Source: JBBECE01 sp964574935 (lineage in GTDB: Bacteria; Pseudomonadota; Alphaproteobacteria; Rhizobiales; Devosiaceae). From it: a stretch of 27,098 nucleotides of DNA. The translations under genes were made by a program, and so were the position numbers. The stretch covers positions 1-27,098 of the forward strand of contig CAZNOZ010000029.1 of NCBI GenBank assembly GCA_964574935.1, written 5' to 3'. This document shows, one piece after another, positions 24,679-27,098 of this stretch. Each line of letters starts with the position of its first letter. Within the stretch, counting starts at the first letter, position 1. The notes below the pieces were generated by a model. The model was not told the origin of the DNA and ran no database searches. It saw only the letters and a list, made by a program, of their open reading frames with translations.

Positions 24679-24706
24679 GCGCCCCGCCGGAGCGCCCCGC
24701 TTCGTC

Positions 24707-25216
24707 CTAGGGCAGCGCCGCGAACCCCTCGCGGAACCCGTCCAGCGACACCGGAATTCCAATACCCTCTTCGGGGGTTTTGAACACGACGAAGAGCGCG
24801 GTCTGACCCGCCGACAGAGCCTCGATCAGCGATTCGTCCATCAGCACCTCGGCAACGCAGCCATTGGGCAGGCAGCGCACGAACGCCACCCGGCCCATGT
24901 CGGTCTCGTCGATGAACAGCCCCAGCCCGTTCGGCAGCAAGACCCCGAGCGGTGCCAGAACCCGCAGCAACCGTGCCTGACGGTCGGCGGTTTTGAGCAC
25001 GATGACGCTGAGCCCGACATTCGGCTGGTCTTCGGCGGTGACATTCTGAATAAGGGCGCACTGCTCGAAGCTCGCGCCGGGCGGGATGTCGCATGACATC
25101 TGCCAGTCGCCGTGCGTGGATTTGACGATGCCCTGTGCGTTCGCCGCGCCGGCCGTCAGGCAGATCGCCACCAATGCGGCCGGCCCCAGGGCCGAGATGA
25201 TTCGGTTCAGCGCCAA
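24707..25216 (-). CDS. Invasion-associated locus B (IalB) family secreted protein
   Basis: The 169-residue protein has a Sec signal peptide (hydrophobic about 9-22, likely cut after ANA at residue 27). The mature part begins with the GDWQMSCD block, and it has four cysteines (about 42, 53, 115 and 120) that could form two disulfides in the periplasm. It belongs to the IalB family, named from Bartonella but widespread in free-living Rhizobiales, so a virulence role should not be assumed. The start is a TTG at 25216 with GGTGGAG eight bases upstream. Such genes often lie beside coxB, as here, but no functional link is established. Confidence 0.88.
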   Translation of the reverse strand: MALNRIISALGPAALVAICLTAGAANAQGIVKSTHGDWQMSCDIPPGASFEQCALIQNVTAEDQPNVGLSVIVLKTADRQARLLRVLAPLGVLLPNGLGLFIDETDMGRVAFVRCLPNGCVAEVLMDESLIEALSAGQTALFVVFKTPEEGIGIPVSLDGFREGFAALP

Positions 25217-25516
25217 GGGCGAATCTCCACCGGCAATTCGGTCTGCGGTCCGTTGTGGCCTGCGCTGGGCGGTCAGTCAATCGAACGCCCGGGCGCCGAT
25301 CAAGAAGCTAGCGGCAACTGCGGCGAGGTTATGGCCGCCGGCTCCCCCGGCAGCGCCGGTCTGGCGGCGCGCAAATATGACGCAGCGGGGCTCGCGGGCG
25401 CCGAATTGCCTAATGTTGCCGGATGTGGTTTAGCTCAGCGTCAATTGCCCCGATCGCCCCCCGAGTCGCGCCGCAATGCGCATCGGCGGACGACGGGCGC
25501 AGCAGGGGGAAATGGA
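25217..25516. other. 300-bp divergent intergenic region between the IalB gene and coxB
   Basis: No gene or RNA could be recognised. The coxB frame remains open upstream to 25112, but its translation looks random. A direct repeat AATTGCC occurs at 25404-25410 and 25443-25449 in a locally A/T-richer patch. TTGCCT (25406) with TTTAGC about 17 bases later is a weak promoter candidate for coxB. Nothing else convincing is seen. Confidence 0.4.
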
Positions 25517-26419
25517 GTGATCGCGAGCCTTTTGCGTGTTGCGGCCGCAGTGCTTGCGGCGGGGATGCTGGCGCCCCTTTCGGCGCTCGCTCAGGACGGA
25601 AGACCGGCGCCCGGCCAGATCGGTTTGCAGCGCTCGGTGACCCCGACCATGGACTCCATCATCGCCTTCCACGACGGACTGCTGATGTGGATCATTTCCG
25701 GCATCGTTGTCTTCGTGATGGCGCTGCTGCTGTGGGTGATCGTGCGGTACAATTCCTGGCTGCATCCGACGCCCGCCAAGTTCACCCACAACACCCTGAT
25801 CGAGGTCGTCTGGACCGTCGTTCCGATCGCCATTCTGATCGTGATCGCGATCCCGTCTTTCGGCGTCCTGTCCGATCAATTGACGATTCCCGATGGTGAG
25901 CGGGTCTATCTCGAATCCTCGATATTCGACCGCTCCGCCGGCGAGGCGATCCCCGCCCCCGAACTCACCGTCAAGGCGACCGGACAGCAGTGGAACTGGA
26001 ACTACGACTATGTCGACAGCGATGTAGGGTTCCCCTCCTTCATTCTGACCGAAGACCAGATCGCCGACCTCAAGCCGGGCCAGCCGCGGCTGTTGGCTGT
26101 CGACTACGAGATGGTCGTGCCCGTCGACACCACCGTCCGCCTGCAGGTCACCGCCGCAGACGTTCTGCACTCCTTTGCGATGCCCTCGTTCGGCATCAAG
26201 CTGGATGCGGTGCCGGGCCGATTGAGCGAAACCTGGTTCCGGGTCCGCAAGACCGGCATCTACTACGGTCAGTGCTCGGAGCTCTGCGGCAAGGATCACG
26301 CGTTCATGCCGATTGCGGTGCGGGTCGTCGAGAAGGCCGAGTTCGCCGAATGGCTGGCAACGCTCGAACAGGATGGCGATCCCGGCGCCGCCAACGCGGT
26401 GCTGGCGAGCCTGAACTAG
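25517..26419 (+). CDS. coxB: Cytochrome c oxidase subunit II
   Basis: This subunit of the aa3-type oxidase carries the CuA centre that receives electrons from cytochrome c on the periplasmic side. The 300-residue protein has a signal peptide (about 1-25), two transmembrane helices (about 54-77 and 96-113) and a cupredoxin domain. CuA ligands are visible at His218 (VLHSFAMP) and in GQCSELCGKDHAFMP (Cys253, Glu255, Cys257, His261, Met264). WNWNY around 159-163 is the aromatic electron-entry patch. A GTG at 25517 with a GGGGG stretch seven bases upstream is the start; the nearby ATG at 25512 meets a stop at once. coxA follows after 64 bp. Confidence 0.97.
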   Translation: MIASLLRVAAAVLAAGMLAPLSALAQDGRPAPGQIGLQRSVTPTMDSIIAFHDGLLMWIISGIVVFVMALLLWVIVRYNSWLHPTPAKFTHNTLIEVVWTVVPIAILIVIAIPSFGVLSDQLTIPDGERVYLESSIFDRSAGEAIPAPELTVKATGQQWNWNYDYVDSDVGFPSFILTEDQIADLKPGQPRLLAVDYEMVVPVDTTVRLQVTAADVLHSFAMPSFGIKLDAVPGRLSETWFRVRKTGIYYGQCSELCGKDHAFMPIAVRVVEKAEFAEWLATLEQDGDPGAANAVLASLN

Positions 26420-26483
26420 ATCGGATGTCGGACTGCCCCGTTCAGTCGTCCGCCGCCCAGGCGACTCGCTGAGGAAGAAGAAG

Positions 26484-27098
26484 ATGGCCCAGGCCGAAGC
26501 ACTGCACGAACACGCCGAACACGCTCATCCCACCGGCTGGCGCAGATACGTCTATTCGACCAATCACAAAGACATCGGGATGATGTACCTGGTGTTCGCC
26601 ATTGTCGCGGGCCTGATTGGCGGCGTTCTTTCCGGCCTGATGCGATGGGAGCTGGCCGAGCCCGGCATCCAGATCTTCCATGGTCTGGCGGCGATGGTCT
26701 ACGGCCTCTCCGACGCCGCTGCGCTCGACGCCGGCAAGCACATGTACAACGTGTTCACGACCGCCCACGGATTGATCATGATCTTCTTCATGGTCATGCC
26801 GGCGTTGATCGGCGGCTTCGGGAACTGGTTCGTGCCGATCATGATCGGAGCGCCCGACATGGCGTTCCCGCGCATGAACAACATCTCGTTCTGGCTGCTG
26901 CCCCCGGCGATCACGATGCTGGTGCTCTCGATGTTCATGCCGGACTCGGCCGGCTTCACGGGCTTCGGCGGCGGCTGGACGATCTACCCGCCGCTCTCGG
27001 CCCTCGGCGGCACCTCGATCACCTTCGCCATTTTGGCCCTGCACCTTGCCGGCGCGTCCTCGATTCTCGGCGCGATCAATTTCATAACCACGATCTTC
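26484..27098 (+). CDS. coxA: Cytochrome c oxidase subunit I, N-terminal part; runs off the right edge
   Basis: This is the catalytic haem-copper subunit of the aa3-type oxidase and a proton pump of the inner membrane. The 205 residues present start MAQAEALHEHAEHAHPTGWR, followed by YSTNHKDIGMMYL, the first transmembrane helix, FTTAHGLIMIFFMVMPALIG (the His is a low-spin haem ligand), GNWFVPIMIGAPDMAFPRMN (D-channel Asp region) and LALHLAGASSILGAINF. An insertion of about 15 residues before HMYNVFTTAHG is typical of many alphaproteobacteria. GAGGAA precedes the ATG by about eight bases. Probably an operon with coxB. Confidence 0.98.
   Translation, partial: MAQAEALHEHAEHAHPTGWRRYVYSTNHKDIGMMYLVFAIVAGLIGGVLSGLMRWELAEPGIQIFHGLAAMVYGLSDAAALDAGKHMYNVFTTAHGLIMIFFMVMPALIGGFGNWFVPIMIGAPDMAFPRMNNISFWLLPPAITMLVLSMFMPDSAGFTGFGGGWTIYPPLSALGGTSITFAILALHLAGASSILGAINFITTIF

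Noticed and set aside
24678..24707. Bidirectional terminator between gshA and the IalB gene
   Set aside because: The 28 bp contain a direct repeat of GAGCGCCCCGC type but no stem-loop followed by a T run.
24707..25216. Virulence factor, because of the name invasion-associated locus B
   Set aside because: The family is widespread in non-pathogenic Rhizobiales. Nothing else in the window suggests pathogenicity.
25112..25516. N-terminal extension of coxB to 25112
   Set aside because: The extra 135 residues are low-complexity and overlap the IalB gene. The GTG at 25517 has a ribosome-binding site and is followed by a proper signal peptide.
1..27098. Mobile elements, CRISPR arrays, tRNA or rRNA genes, toxin-antitoxin or phage-defence genes
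   Set aside because: I looked for them and saw none. Every long frame on the coding strands is a conserved cellular gene or a shadow of one.

Overview
The window is a GC-rich, gene-dense chromosomal segment of an alphaproteobacterium, most likely of the order Hyphomicrobiales (Rhizobiales). Three things point there: the protein families present (TIGR01459 HAD hydrolase, DUF2093, DUF4170, DUF374 acyltransferase, a DUF6101-like protein, IalB family, plant-type glutamate-cysteine ligase), an endonuclease-type MutL, and a CIRCE-controlled groESL operon. The genus cannot be named from the sequence. I see no rRNA, tRNA, insertion sequence, phage gene or CRISPR array. Almost everything is conserved housekeeping.

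Layout. (1) 1-880, minus strand: 5' end of groEL, groES, a CIRCE operator and a promoter. (2) 1071-10030, plus strand: a membrane-anchored degenerate EAL protein resembling TipF, a TIGR01459 HAD phosphatase, ribF, ileS, lspA, a small lipoprotein, an RluB-type pseudouridine synthase and rsmD. (3) 9966-13327, minus strand: mutL, fetA and fetB packed without spacers, with fetB running convergently into the end of rsmD. (4) 13433-16056: tadA (plus), then a patatin-like hydrolase and purD (both minus). (5) 16126-18912, plus: xseA, a DUF2093 protein and a lipid-A-disaccharide-synthase-related glycosyltransferase. (6) 18909-20699, minus: cysQ, DUF4170 and DUF374 acyltransferase as an overlapping operon. 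(7) 20940-24678: DUF6101-like gene (plus), ubiA (minus), rsmE and gshA (plus). (8) 24707-27098: an IalB-family secreted protein (minus), then coxB and the 5' part of coxA (plus), opening an aa3-type cytochrome c oxidase operon.

Functional themes are protein folding, translation and RNA modification (ileS, rluB, rsmD, tadA, rsmE), envelope biogenesis (lspA with a lipoprotein next to it, acyltransferase, LpxB-related enzyme, patatin), DNA repair (mutL, xseA), cofactor, purine and thiol metabolism (ribF, ubiA, purD, gshA, cysQ), and respiration (coxBA). 

No obviously new multi-gene system is present. The most interesting point is at 17.6-20.7 kb. The DUF2093 to cysQ block that in many Rhizobiales also carries waaA (Kdo transferase) and lpxK (lipid A 4'-kinase) here has a single LpxB-related glycosyltransferase of the TIGR03492 type in that slot. 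Smaller points are the degenerate EAL domain, a perfect palindrome between mutL and tadA, a possibly leaderless xseA transcript, repeats in the presumed leader of the DUF6101-like gene, and two patches of deviant codon usage in ileS.
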